Source: an uncultured Erysipelotrichaceae bacterium | GTDB lineage: Bacteria > Bacillota_I > Bacilli_A > Erysipelotrichales > Erysipelotrichaceae | DNA length: 11,147 nt | Assembly (NCBI GenBank): GCA_944325295.1 | Contig: CALUZL010000149.1 | Location: 1 to 11,147, forward strand | Reading direction: 5' to 3' | In this document: piece by piece, positions 1 to 5,485 of the stretch | How positions within the stretch are numbered: the first letter of the stretch is position 1 | Layout of the letters: every line of letters begins with the position of its first letter | Notes under the pieces: generated by a model | Told to the model about the DNA's origin: nothing | What the model saw: the letters and a program-made list of their open reading frames with translations, nothing else | Database searches by the model: none | Position numbers and translations under genes: made by a program

Positions 1-231
1 ACTTGTGATATCTGCTATGTAGGCAAAGATGAGATAAAACATTTTTGCGGGATCTTAGAAGGGGAGATCGCTTTTTCTCCAAAGGGTCAGCACGGTTTTG
101 GTTATGATCCGATCTTTTTTATAAAAGAGCAGGGAATGACATTGGCTCAGATGTCTTCTGACATTAAAAACCGGATCTCGCATCGATCAAAAGCAATAGA
201 AGGACTGGTGACTTACTTTGCTAAAAGATAA
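1..231 (+). CDS. rdgB: XTP/dITP diphosphatase (RdgB/HAM1 family), 3' end only
   Basis: This is the C-terminal 76 residues of a HAM1-type nucleoside triphosphate pyrophosphatase; the start lies upstream of the window. The family hydrolyses non-canonical purine nucleotides (dITP, XTP, ITP) to the monophosphate and pyrophosphate, keeping deaminated bases out of nucleic acids. Visible family hallmarks are the segment GFGYDPIF at residues 35-42 of the fragment, an acidic/hydrophobic stretch, and the near C-terminal KNRISHRSKA, the substrate-gripping SHR motif. The stop codon falls 14 bases inside the next gene, so the two are probably translationally coupled. In Bacillus, rdgB (ysnA) sits beside ysnB, a phosphodiesterase of the same type as the one found here about 2.7 kb downstream, so the neighbourhood fits. 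The identification is firm; the fragment is partial only because the window cuts it. Confidence 0.93.
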   Translation, partial: TCDICYVGKDEIKHFCGILEGEIAFSPKGQHGFGYDPIFFIKEQGMTLAQMSSDIKNRISHRSKAIEGLVTYFAKR

Positions 232-898
232 GATCGTCGGCGTTTTGCTCAGCGTGTGCTTTATCTTTTTTACGTTTGCGTTTGTGATCGATACAATCTG
301 TTTTAACAGTGCTTTTTATGAATACGAATACACAAAAAATAAGGTCGCCGAGACGATCGATATCGGTGATGATGAACTTAAAACGGCGACTGATGTTTTG
401 CTTGGATATATCACCGGTGACGTTGAAGACCTCGATGTAGAAGTTACGATCGACAGCAAACAAACACAGATGTTCAACGCCAAAGAAAAGGCGCATATGG
501 TCGATGTCAAAGATCTTTACGACAAGCTAAGGATCGTAAAATGGTCAACACTTTTGATCTTTTTATCTTTGAGCGGTTATTATCTTTTTAAAGGAAAAAA
601 GCTCTTTGCGCTTATAAAAGCCGCATATGTAAAGGTTTTGGCTCTGGTTGGTGGTCTTGTCGGCGCCTTGGCAGTGTTTGCGCTTTGTGATTTCAATCTT
701 TTTTGGAACACTTTTCACAAATTGATCTTCACAAACGATCTCTGGCTTTTGGACCCTTTGACGGATCGCTTGATAAATATGGTCCCCGGTCCTTTTTTCT
801 ATGACCTTGTCTTGTTGATCATCATTGTTTATATAGTGATCATTATCGTCTTTTATATGATCGTCAGATATCTCAGTAAACTGGAGGACAAACGATGA
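218..898 (+). CDS. lit: Lit-type lipoprotein intramolecular transacylase (TIGR01906/DUF1461 membrane protein)
   Basis: The gene encodes a 226-aa polytopic membrane protein of the TIGR01906/DUF1461 family. Characterised Lit enzymes of Enterococcus and Bacillus move an acyl chain from the diacylglyceryl group of a lipoprotein to its N-terminal cysteine, giving lyso-form lipoproteins that TLR2 senses poorly. Four hydrophobic helices are visible at about 7-27, 108-125, 137-157 and 195-216. Between helices 1 and 2 lies an extracytoplasmic segment containing EKAHMVDVKDLY (His93); before the last helix is FHKLIFTNDLWLLDP (His167). These two conserved histidines match the pair I recall as catalytic in Bacillus cereus Lit. 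The start is TTG at 218, overlapping rdgB by 14 bases, with a purine-rich AGAAGGA ending about 14 bases upstream, which is long spacing. The stop overlaps trmL by 4 bases (ATGA). Family membership is confident; enzymatic activity is inferred by homology. Confidence 0.8.
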   Translation: MLKDKIVGVLLSVCFIFFTFAFVIDTICFNSAFYEYEYTKNKVAETIDIGDDELKTATDVLLGYITGDVEDLDVEVTIDSKQTQMFNAKEKAHMVDVKDLYDKLRIVKWSTLLIFLSLSGYYLFKGKKLFALIKAAYVKVLALVGGLVGALAVFALCDFNLFWNTFHKLIFTNDLWLLDPLTDRLINMVPGPFFYDLVLLIIIVYIVIIIVFYMIVRYLSKLEDKR

Positions 899-1404
899 TA
901 AATGTAGTGTTGTATGAGCCGGAAATACCTCAGAACACCGGCAATATCATGCGCAGTTGTAAAGCTTTTAACTGTCGGTTGCATCTAATAGAACCATTAG
1001 GTTTTCATCTTGACGAAAGGCATCTGCGCCGAGCCGGAATGGATTATATGAAAACTTTGGACTATAAGATTTATCAGAATTTTGAGACTTTCTTAAAAGA
1101 GAACGGGAAGGGCCAATTCGTCTTTTTTTCCCGTTATGGCCTTAAGGGATTCGATCGATGCGTCTTCGATCAGAAAGCGGAAGATATATATCTCATCTTC
1201 GGCAAGGAATCGACCGGAATACCAAAAACCATCTTGAAAGATCATCTTGATGACACTTATCGGATCCCGATGATAAAACAAGCCAGAAGCTTAAATCTTT
1301 CCAATTGTGTCGCCATCGGCATATATGAAGCTTTACGTCAGACCGGTTTTGACGGCCTCAGCGACAAAGAGGTAATCAAGGGTGCTGACTGGCTTTTAAA
1401 ATAG
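895..1404 (+). CDS. trmL: tRNA (cytidine/uridine(34)-2'-O)-methyltransferase TrmL
   Basis: This 169-aa SPOUT-fold methyltransferase has the size and layout of TrmL (formerly YibK/CspR). The enzyme transfers a methyl group from SAM to the ribose 2'-OH of the wobble nucleotide in tRNA-Leu isoacceptors and acts as a dimer in the cytoplasm. Motifs in order: IPQNTGNIMRS at 11-21, typical of motif 1 with the Asn and Arg used in catalysis; FGKESTGIP at 102-110, motif 2; and RSLNLSNCVAIGIYEALRQ at 131-149, motif 3, which forms the SAM-binding trefoil knot. The chain is full length with no missing motif. The ATG overlaps the lit stop by 4 bases and follows CTGGAGG about 8 bases upstream, so both translational coupling and direct initiation look possible. 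Confidence 0.93.
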   Translation: MINVVLYEPEIPQNTGNIMRSCKAFNCRLHLIEPLGFHLDERHLRRAGMDYMKTLDYKIYQNFETFLKENGKGQFVFFSRYGLKGFDRCVFDQKAEDIYLIFGKESTGIPKTILKDHLDDTYRIPMIKQARSLNLSNCVAIGIYEALRQTGFDGLSDKEVIKGADWLLK

Positions 1405-1408
1405 TATA

Positions 1409-2281
1409 ATGTTGAATATGAAGATAAAAAGAGCGCTTTTAGTAGTTATTATTTTGATCGTTTTCGGTTTTTCCTATTGGCATATGAATACCAATTTTGA
1501 CGTCTTATCGCGCTATCCATATGAGAATGAAAACAGTCGTGAACTCATTCGCCGCTATTTAAACGATGACGAGATCAGGTATATCATCGAATACGATATT
1601 GCTCCGGCGTATTTTATCGACTACATAACATATAAAGATTTTAACATCTACCATGTAAGCGAGTATGATAAGCTCAAAGCCGTGGCATGGTATTTAAGCG
1701 ATGAAGAAGTTGTCTCTTTTGCTGAAAAACTTATAGCGATCGATAGATTTGACGAAGGCCTTGAACTCGTTTTAAACTACGATCCCCAAGAGATCTTGTT
1801 TTGGTTTGAAAACGGCGATCTCTATAATCCTGATGCCAAAATAATCTATGATCCCAGTGATTACGATCTTGTCATTGGCGAAGATTTTACGATCAGCACG
1901 TACGCGCCCAAAAACCTTGTTGAAAGTGAATTCAATGGAAGCGAGATAACTTTGCGAAGAGGAGCTTTAGAAGCATTTGCGCAAATGATGGAAGCCATGG
2001 CTCAAGATACAGATATTACAAGTTTTCAAATCACAAGATCATACGTTTCTTATTCAAAACAGGAAGAGCTCTATAAAGATAAAGAAGATCAGTGCGATTT
2101 CGATATGCCCGGCCACAGTGAACATCAGTTGGGATCGGCTTTCGATTTTTATGTTGCAAATGCGACCTTGGAAGATACCGCTATCTACAAGTGGTTGCGA
2201 CTTCACAGCGAAGAGTACGGTTTTTATTTTTCTTATGAAGATCGAAACGATCATTTGCGCTATCGAGGTGATGAGCAATGA
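1409..2281 (+). CDS. Membrane-anchored M15B/VanY-like D,D-carboxypeptidase-fold protein, atypical active site
   Basis: The 290-aa protein has one N-terminal membrane helix (about 8-24) and an extracytoplasmic chain ending in a peptidase M15B (VanY/LAS) domain from about residue 180. M15B enzymes are zinc D-Ala-D-Ala or L,D-carboxypeptidases that trim peptidoglycan stems. The zinc-binding signature is intact: GHSEHQLGSAFDF (His239, Asp246), with a third candidate ligand His282 in DHLRYRG. Two family hallmarks are altered. The SGYRSY substrate-binding Arg is replaced by Val in RSYVSY (211-215), and the EPWH catalytic Glu three residues before the last His is Arg279. The C-terminus is also shortened just after the final motif. 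Residues 30-175 match nothing I recognise. There is no clear Shine-Dalgarno before ATG 1409 or the alternative ATG 1418; the gene begins 4 bases after trmL and probably depends on re-initiation. Domain membership is good; activity is doubtful. Confidence 0.78.
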   Translation: MLNMKIKRALLVVIILIVFGFSYWHMNTNFDVLSRYPYENENSRELIRRYLNDDEIRYIIEYDIAPAYFIDYITYKDFNIYHVSEYDKLKAVAWYLSDEEVVSFAEKLIAIDRFDEGLELVLNYDPQEILFWFENGDLYNPDAKIIYDPSDYDLVIGEDFTISTYAPKNLVESEFNGSEITLRRGALEAFAQMMEAMAQDTDITSFQITRSYVSYSKQEELYKDKEDQCDFDMPGHSEHQLGSAFDFYVANATLEDTAIYKWLRLHSEEYGFYFSYEDRNDHLRYRGDEQ

Positions 2282-3009
2282 TCGGTGTGTGTGACTCCGG
2301 ACTTGGCGGGATCCTTTTACTGGCACAGATACATAAGGATTATCCGCTGACCGATATTCTGTTTCATGGCGACAGTGAACATATGCCCTATGGCAATAAA
2401 ACAATCGATGAACTGCGAGTCATCTTTGCCGATATCGTCAAGACTTTTAAAGATCGCGGGTGCACTGACATTGTGATCGCCTGCAATACCTTGTGTTCGA
2501 TCGTAGATTTTTCTAAAGATTACGGAATAAAGATCCATGACATCATCGCTCCGACAGTTGAACAGATAGAGGTTTTAAAATCTAAAAAGATCGTTGTCTT
2601 TCAAACGACGATGACTAAAAAGTGCAGGCGCTATGAAAAGGAACTGATAAAAAGTGGTTATGAGCATGTTGAGCTTATCGATCTGCCGTTTTTAGCTCAG
2701 GATATAGAAAGATTCACTGCTAAAGATGTGCTGAAAACAAAATTGCTGCCGGTCTTTGCTAAAGTCGACACCGACGATCTTGGTGCTGTCGTCTTGGGCT
2801 GTACGCACTATCCGGTCGTAAAAGATATTTTCCAAGAATATTTCAAAGTACCTATTTATGATTCAAATCATTTAAGTTATAATTTAGACCCTAAAAGCGA
2901 AAACGGCAAGATCTCTTTGATGATGCCGCGATCATCTGATTTAGATCGCTTTATGAGGGAGTTTGGAAAGGTTGAGTATTGCTATGAGGAAGATCGTCTT
3001 AGTATCTGA
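2278..3009 (+). CDS. murI: Glutamate racemase
   Basis: This 243-aa glutamate racemase interconverts L- and D-glutamate by a cofactor-independent two-cysteine mechanism and supplies D-Glu for the MurD step of peptidoglycan synthesis in the cytoplasm. Key residues are all visible: CDSGLGG at 5-11 (Asp6, Ser7), PYGNKT at 37-42, the first catalytic cysteine Cys69 in IACNTLCS, and the second, Cys175, in LGCTHYP with the adjacent His. The length is slightly below the usual 260-270 aa, mostly through a short C-terminal tail, but no motif is missing. The ATG overlaps the preceding stop by 4 bases (ATGA), and the 3' end runs 26 bases into the following phosphodiesterase gene. Co-transcription with the upstream wall-peptidase-like gene gives this stretch a cell-wall theme. 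Confidence 0.95.
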   Translation: MIGVCDSGLGGILLLAQIHKDYPLTDILFHGDSEHMPYGNKTIDELRVIFADIVKTFKDRGCTDIVIACNTLCSIVDFSKDYGIKIHDIIAPTVEQIEVLKSKKIVVFQTTMTKKCRRYEKELIKSGYEHVELIDLPFLAQDIERFTAKDVLKTKLLPVFAKVDTDDLGAVVLGCTHYPVVKDIFQEYFKVPIYDSNHLSYNLDPKSENGKISLMMPRSSDLDRFMREFGKVEYCYEEDRLSI

Positions 3010-3460
3010 CAATCATTATAATCACAGCGTATTGAAATATATCTTGGCTAAAGAAAATGATGGCGATCTCTATGTCCATTGCGGCGACAGTGAGATGGAG
3101 ATGAAGTCTTTGGTTCCGTTTTTGGCTGTAAAGGGAAATAATGACTACGACTTTAACTTGCCGCCACAGAGGTTTTTAGAGGTAGAAGGAAAAAGGATAA
3201 TGGTCATCCACGGCAATCCCTATGTGTCGACCTTTACCGATCGCGGCCTTGTCGATCTGGCAAAGAAAAATAGCGCTGATGTGGTCTTCTTTGGTCACAC
3301 GCACATGTTTGCCAACTACGAAAGAGAAGGCATAAGGTTTATTAATCCCGGATCTTGCAATTACAATCGTGATGGCAGCATGCCCTCATATGCCCGTGTT
3401 TTTATCGCTGAAGGCATAGAAGTGCAAAGGATCAATATCGATCCCAAAGACTACCTATGA
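2984..3460 (+). CDS. MJ0936/YfcE-type metallophosphodiesterase (YsnB-like)
   Basis: The gene encodes a 158-aa calcineurin-like phosphoesterase of the small MJ0936/YfcE class. Metal and phosphate ligands appear in the canonical order: D-x-H at Asp9/His11 (SDNHYN), GD at 34-35, GNND at 51-54, His76 in VIHGN and GHTH at 104-107. Relatives hydrolyse phosphodiesters with Mn or Ni ions in vitro; the physiological substrate is unknown. I start it at ATG 2984 because MRKIVLVSDNH is the family's typical beginning; GGAAAGG at 2965-2971 could be the ribosome binding site, although about 12 bases away. A TTG at 2963 would add seven residues that do not fit the fold. The gene lies inside the end of murI, and in Bacillus the homologue (ysnB) neighbours rdgB, as it does here at short range. 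Confidence 0.88.
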   Translation: MRKIVLVSDNHYNHSVLKYILAKENDGDLYVHCGDSEMEMKSLVPFLAVKGNNDYDFNLPPQRFLEVEGKRIMVIHGNPYVSTFTDRGLVDLAKKNSADVVFFGHTHMFANYEREGIRFINPGSCNYNRDGSMPSYARVFIAEGIEVQRINIDPKDYL

Positions 3461-3476
3461 TTTTGATCATAAACAC

Positions 3477-3505
3477 TTGTCAATGTGTAACTACTGTGTT
3501 ATTAT
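3477..3505 (+). promoter_or_regulatory. Sigma-A-like promoter for the infC operon
   Basis: A -35 box TTGTCA (3477-3482) is followed after exactly 17 bases by a -10 box TATTAT (3500-3505); each differs from consensus at one position. Transcription would begin near 3511-3513, giving an untranslated leader of about 130 bases before infC. It is the first good promoter after the long overlapping gene run and separates it from the translation operon. The first 15 bases closely resemble those of the promoter at 4907. Confidence 0.75.
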
Positions 3506-3510
3506 AGGGC

Positions 3511-3632
3511 ACGTAATAAAAAGGATGTAGAAAGAAGAAGACCACTTCTCACCTGAGATCTTACAGATCTGGGTATATGATTGCTACGGAATAGTGATTA
3601 TTTGGGTGGGCTTTGACTCACTTTTTATTTTT
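3511..3632 (+). promoter_or_regulatory. L20-type ribosomal protein leader controlling infC-rpmI-rplT
   Basis: The roughly 120-base leader can fold into several helices. AGAAG (3536-3540) pairs with CTTCT (3545-3549) around ACCA. AGATC (3556-3560) pairs with GATCT (3566-3570), and ACC (3551-3553) with GGT (3572-3574). A terminator hairpin closes the leader. CTCACC (3548-3553) can instead pair with GGTGGG (3605-3610), which holds the 5' arm of the terminator, so antitermination and termination are mutually exclusive. In Firmicutes, L20 binds the infC leader and represses its own operon by transcription attenuation (Rfam L20 leader). The position, gene order and competing structures fit that mechanism; direct binding by L20 here is inferred. 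Confidence 0.72.
3606..3632 (+). terminator. Attenuator (conditional intrinsic terminator) upstream of infC
   Basis: GTGGG (3606-3610) pairs with CTCAC (3617-3621) around a CTTTGA loop, with one G-T pair, and runs directly into an 11-base tract that is all T except one A. The stem is short, as expected for a terminator whose 5' arm can be sequestered by the antiterminator segment at 3548-3553. It ends four bases before the infC ribosome binding site. Confidence 0.72.
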
Positions 3633-3635
3633 AAT

Positions 3636-3650
3636 GGAGGTGTCATTATC
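3636..3650 (+). promoter_or_regulatory. Ribosome binding site and non-canonical start of infC
   Basis: A perfect GGAGG (3636-3640) precedes in-frame ATT (3645-3647) and ATC (3648-3650) codons; no ATG, GTG or TTG lies in frame at usable spacing. Four bases separate the GGAGG from ATT and seven from ATC, so either could be used. Rare start codons on infC are a known autoregulatory device: IF3 rejects initiation at codons such as AUU, lowering its own synthesis when abundant. Confidence 0.78.
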
Positions 3651-4172
3651 ACAAAGAAAAATGGAATGGACGATCTTGTAAATGAAAGTATTCGTTTTAG
3701 CGAAGTACTTGTGATCGATCCCGACGGAAATCAAGCAGGAGTAATGTCGAAAGACAGGGCTTTGGAGAGAGCTTATGATATGGATCTCGATCTGTTATGC
3801 GTAGCTCCAAATGCTAAACCGCCAGTGTGCAAGATCCTTGATTACGGTAAGTATCGTTTCGAGAATCAAAAGAAAGCTAAAGAAGCTAAAAAGAATCAAC
3901 ACGTTACTGAGGTCAAACCATTACGTTTATCACCGGTGATCGATAAACACGATTTCGATACCAAAGTCAAGCAGGCTACAAAGTGGCTGGAGAGCGGTAT
4001 GAAAGTCAAGATCGATATGCGGTTTCGCGGTCGTCTCATAACTCGTCAAGAAGTCGGTATGAAGATCATGAATGAGTTTATAGCGACCTTAAGCGAACTT
4101 TGCACGATCGAAAAGAAGCCCAATCTTGAGGGCAACACGGTATCTTGTGTATTAGCACCTAAGAAGAAATAG
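3645..4172 (+). CDS. infC: Translation initiation factor IF-3
   Basis: IF3 binds the 30S subunit, blocks premature 50S joining and proofreads start codon and initiator tRNA. With initiation at ATT 3645 the protein is 175 aa, the normal length. The N-terminal domain (about 10-80) includes LVNESIRFSEVLVIDPDG and the PPVCKILDYGKYRFEN region; a lysine-rich linker follows (KKAKEAKKNQ), then the C-terminal domain from about 90 with the family's LRLSPVIDKHDFDTK and MRFRGRLITR blocks. The start is non-canonical (ATT or ATC) and follows a strong GGAGG. ATG 3666 would give a slightly shorter protein but lacks a comparable ribosome site. A GTG at 3594 would place residues inside the attenuator and is rejected. 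infC is the first gene of the infC-rpmI-rplT operon and lies 13 bases from rpmI. Confidence 0.96.
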   Translation: MITKKNGMDDLVNESIRFSEVLVIDPDGNQAGVMSKDRALERAYDMDLDLLCVAPNAKPPVCKILDYGKYRFENQKKAKEAKKNQHVTEVKPLRLSPVIDKHDFDTKVKQATKWLESGMKVKIDMRFRGRLITRQEVGMKIMNEFIATLSELCTIEKKPNLEGNTVSCVLAPKKK

Positions 4173-4185
4173 GAGGAAGTATCAA

Positions 4186-4380
4186 ATGCCAAAGATGAAA
4201 ACAAAGAAAACATTTGCCAAACGTTGCAAAGTAACGGGTACAGGCAAGATCAAGCGCCATCATGCGTACACATCGCACTTTGCCGCTAATAAGACGCACA
4301 AACAAAAAGTCCAGTTACGCTCATCGGCCATCATGGACAAGACAGACGTTAAACGCGTTAAGGAATTATTACAAGGTTAA
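4186..4380 (+). CDS. rpmI: 50S ribosomal protein L35
   Basis: The 64-aa, very basic protein is L35 of the large ribosomal subunit. The typical opening MPKMKTKKTFAKRCKVTGTG and the KRHHAYTSHFAANKTHKQK stretch are unmistakable, and the length matches the family. It starts at ATG after a strong AGGAGG (4171-4176, nine bases away) that overlaps the infC stop codon, and ends 18 bases before rplT. Gene order infC-rpmI-rplT is the conserved bacterial arrangement, so its expression should follow the L20-controlled leader. Confidence 0.97.
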   Translation: MPKMKTKKTFAKRCKVTGTGKIKRHHAYTSHFAANKTHKQKVQLRSSAIMDKTDVKRVKELLQG

Positions 4381-4398
4381 GGAGGGAGAGAATAGATC

Positions 4399-4758
4399 AT
4401 GGCAAGAGTAAAAGGTTCAACCCCAACTAGAAATAGACGTAAAAAAGTATTAAAATTAGCTAAAGGCTACTTTGGTTCAAAACACCTGTTATACAGAACA
4501 GCTAACGAACAGGTCATGCGTTCTTTGCGCTATGCTTATATCGGTCGTAAACAGACGAAAAGAGAGATGCGCAAACTATGGATCGCCAGAATCAATGCCG
4601 GAGCCAGAATGCACGGTTTAAGTTATTCTAAGCTCATGCACGGCTTAAAACTCGCTGATGTCGCAGTTAACAGAAAAATGCTTTCGGAGATCGCTATCCA
4701 TGATGCAGAAGGTTTCAAAAGTATCTGTGAAACTGCTCAAAAAGCATTGGCGAAATAA
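4399..4758 (+). CDS. rplT: 50S ribosomal protein L20
   Basis: The 119-aa L20 protein is an early assembly factor of the 50S subunit, binding 23S rRNA domain II; in Firmicutes it also represses its own operon by binding the infC leader. The long basic N-terminal extension (residues 1-60, including TRNRRKKVLKLAKGYFGSKHLLYRTANEQ) and the compact globular C-terminal half with AGARMHGLSYSKLMHGLK are as expected. GGAGGGAG (4381-4388) directly follows the rpmI stop and sits 10 bases from the ATG. The transcript probably reads on into the tRNA gene, since no terminator with a T-tract intervenes. Confidence 0.97.
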   Translation: MARVKGSTPTRNRRKKVLKLAKGYFGSKHLLYRTANEQVMRSLRYAYIGRKQTKREMRKLWIARINAGARMHGLSYSKLMHGLKLADVAVNRKMLSEIAIHDAEGFKSICETAQKALAK

Positions 4759-4773
4759 GGAGTATAACTCCTT
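4757..4773 (+). other. Short hairpin between rplT and tRNA-Glu
   Basis: AAGGAG (4757-4762) pairs perfectly with CTCCTT (4768-4773) around TATAA. Only three T bases end the structure before it meets the tRNA, so it does not look like a terminator. It may cap the 3' end of the rplT message after the tRNA is cut out by processing; that role is an inference. Confidence 0.4.
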
Positions 4774-4776
4774 TAC

Positions 4777-4852
4777 GGCTCGTTGGTGAAACGGTTAACA
4801 CATCGCCCTCTCAAGGCGACATTCACGGGTTCAAATCCCGTACGAGTCACCA
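4777..4852 (+). tRNA. tRNA-Glu (anticodon CUC)
   Basis: A complete 76-base cloverleaf is visible. The acceptor stem is GGCTCGT (4777-4783) with ACGAGTC (4842-4848), including one G-T pair. The D stem is GTG/CAC. The anticodon stem is TCGCC/GGCGA with loop CTCTCAA, placing the anticodon CTC at 4810-4812. The variable loop has five bases, and the T arm is ACGGG-TTCAAAT-CCCGT. The discriminator is A4849 and CCA is encoded (4850-4852). The overall sequence resembles Bacillus tRNA-Glu, and the anticodon reads GAG codons. It lies 18 bases after rplT and just before a terminator, so it is probably released by processing from the infC-operon transcript. Confidence 0.95.
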
Positions 4853-4861
4853 TTTTCTCTA

Positions 4862-4885
4862 AAAAGCCCTCATTGAAGGGCTTTT
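4862..4885 (+). terminator. Intrinsic terminator of the infC-rpmI-rplT-tRNA unit
   Basis: AAAAGCCCT (4862-4870) pairs with AGGGCTTTT (4877-4885) around the loop CATTGA. The perfect nine-base stem with a GC core and T-rich 3' arm is a strong Rho-independent terminator, ten bases after the tRNA CCA end. Confidence 0.9.
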
Positions 4886-4906
4886 AATTATCCTGACTTT
4901 GAATCT

Positions 4907-4934
4907 TTGTCAGTGCGTAACGGTTTATTAAAAT
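4907..4934 (+). promoter_or_regulatory. Promoter for the flavodoxin-like gene
   Basis: TTGTCA (4907-4912), a 16-base spacer and TAAAAT (4929-4934) form a plausible sigma-A promoter just after the tRNA-unit terminator. Transcription would start near 4941, about 50 bases before the gene. The -35 box and next nine bases match the infC promoter at 13 of 15 positions. Confidence 0.6.
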
Positions 4935-4991
4935 GGTGATCTGTTATATGATGAGGATGGATCTTTAGATGAATCCTGGAAAAGAGACTTT

Positions 4992-5450
4992 ATGAAGACA
5001 TTAGTTGTTTATTACTCAAGAAGCGGTAACACCAAGACAGTTGCCGAATACATCGCAAAGATTAAAAAGGCAGATATCTTTGAGGTAAGACAAAAAAAGC
5101 CATACAGTGAAGACTATAAGACTTGCGTTAAAGAAGTCTTGGCCGATTATAATAATCAGACAAGGCCGGAATTTGTCGATGATATCGATATAAAAAACTA
5201 TGATGATATCTATGTCGGCTATCCCAATTATTGCGGCGATATGCCGATGGTTCTTTATACTTTTTTAGAAAGCCACGATTTAAGCGGTAAGACGATCCAT
5301 GCCTTTTGCACTCACGGCGGAAGTGGTTTGGCCGGATCGATCGAAGGAATCATGAAGTCGTGCCCCGACAGTATTATTGCTGAACCATTGGCACTTAAGA
5401 CAACAGGTGGCGTCGATTTAGGGTTAGTCGATGGATGGCTAAAAGCTTAA
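4992..5450 (+). CDS. Flavodoxin-like FMN-binding protein
   Basis: The 152-aa protein has a single flavodoxin fold of the short flavodoxin_4 type. The FMN phosphate-binding loop is YSRSGNTKT (8-16). The isoalloxazine loops are YVGYPNYCGDMP (74-85) and FCTHGGSGL (105-113), the latter placed like the 90s loop in this group. Such proteins bind FMN in the cytoplasm and serve as electron carriers or small quinone/nitro reductase-like enzymes; the partner is unknown. The start is ATG 4992 with only a weak purine-rich stretch (GGAAAAGAG) upstream. It is monocistronic, with a promoter at 4907 and a terminator at 5465. Since it is not a classical low-potential flavodoxin in loop spacing, I give no gene symbol. 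Confidence 0.85.
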   Translation: MKTLVVYYSRSGNTKTVAEYIAKIKKADIFEVRQKKPYSEDYKTCVKEVLADYNNQTRPEFVDDIDIKNYDDIYVGYPNYCGDMPMVLYTFLESHDLSGKTIHAFCTHGGSGLAGSIEGIMKSCPDSIIAEPLALKTTGGVDLGLVDGWLKA

Positions 5451-5464
5451 GACTTTAAGTATTT

Positions 5465-5485
5465 ACCGGGTTTAATCCCGGTTTT
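5465..5485 (+). terminator. Intrinsic terminator of the flavodoxin-like gene
   Basis: ACCGGG (5465-5470) pairs with CCCGGT (5477-5482) around TTTAAT and is followed by TTT and an AT-rich stretch. It lies 14 bases after the stop codon and closes a single-gene unit. Confidence 0.82.

Noticed and set aside
2054..2404. Minus-strand open frame of 116 codons across the M15-like/murI junction
   Set aside because: It lies opposite two well-supported genes, and its translation shows no family features.
2963..2983. TTG start adding seven residues to the phosphodiesterase
   Set aside because: The family begins with the strand MRKIVLVSDNH, so ATG 2984 is the natural start.
3594..3644. N-terminal extension of infC from GTG 3594
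   Set aside because: The added residues would be encoded by the attenuator hairpin and the ribosome binding site; family IF3 proteins start near the ATT/ATC codons after GGAGG.
3634..3681. ATG 3634 overlapping the infC ribosome site, opening a 15-codon frame
   Set aside because: It is out of frame with IF3, has no ribosome site of its own and is too short to support as a gene.
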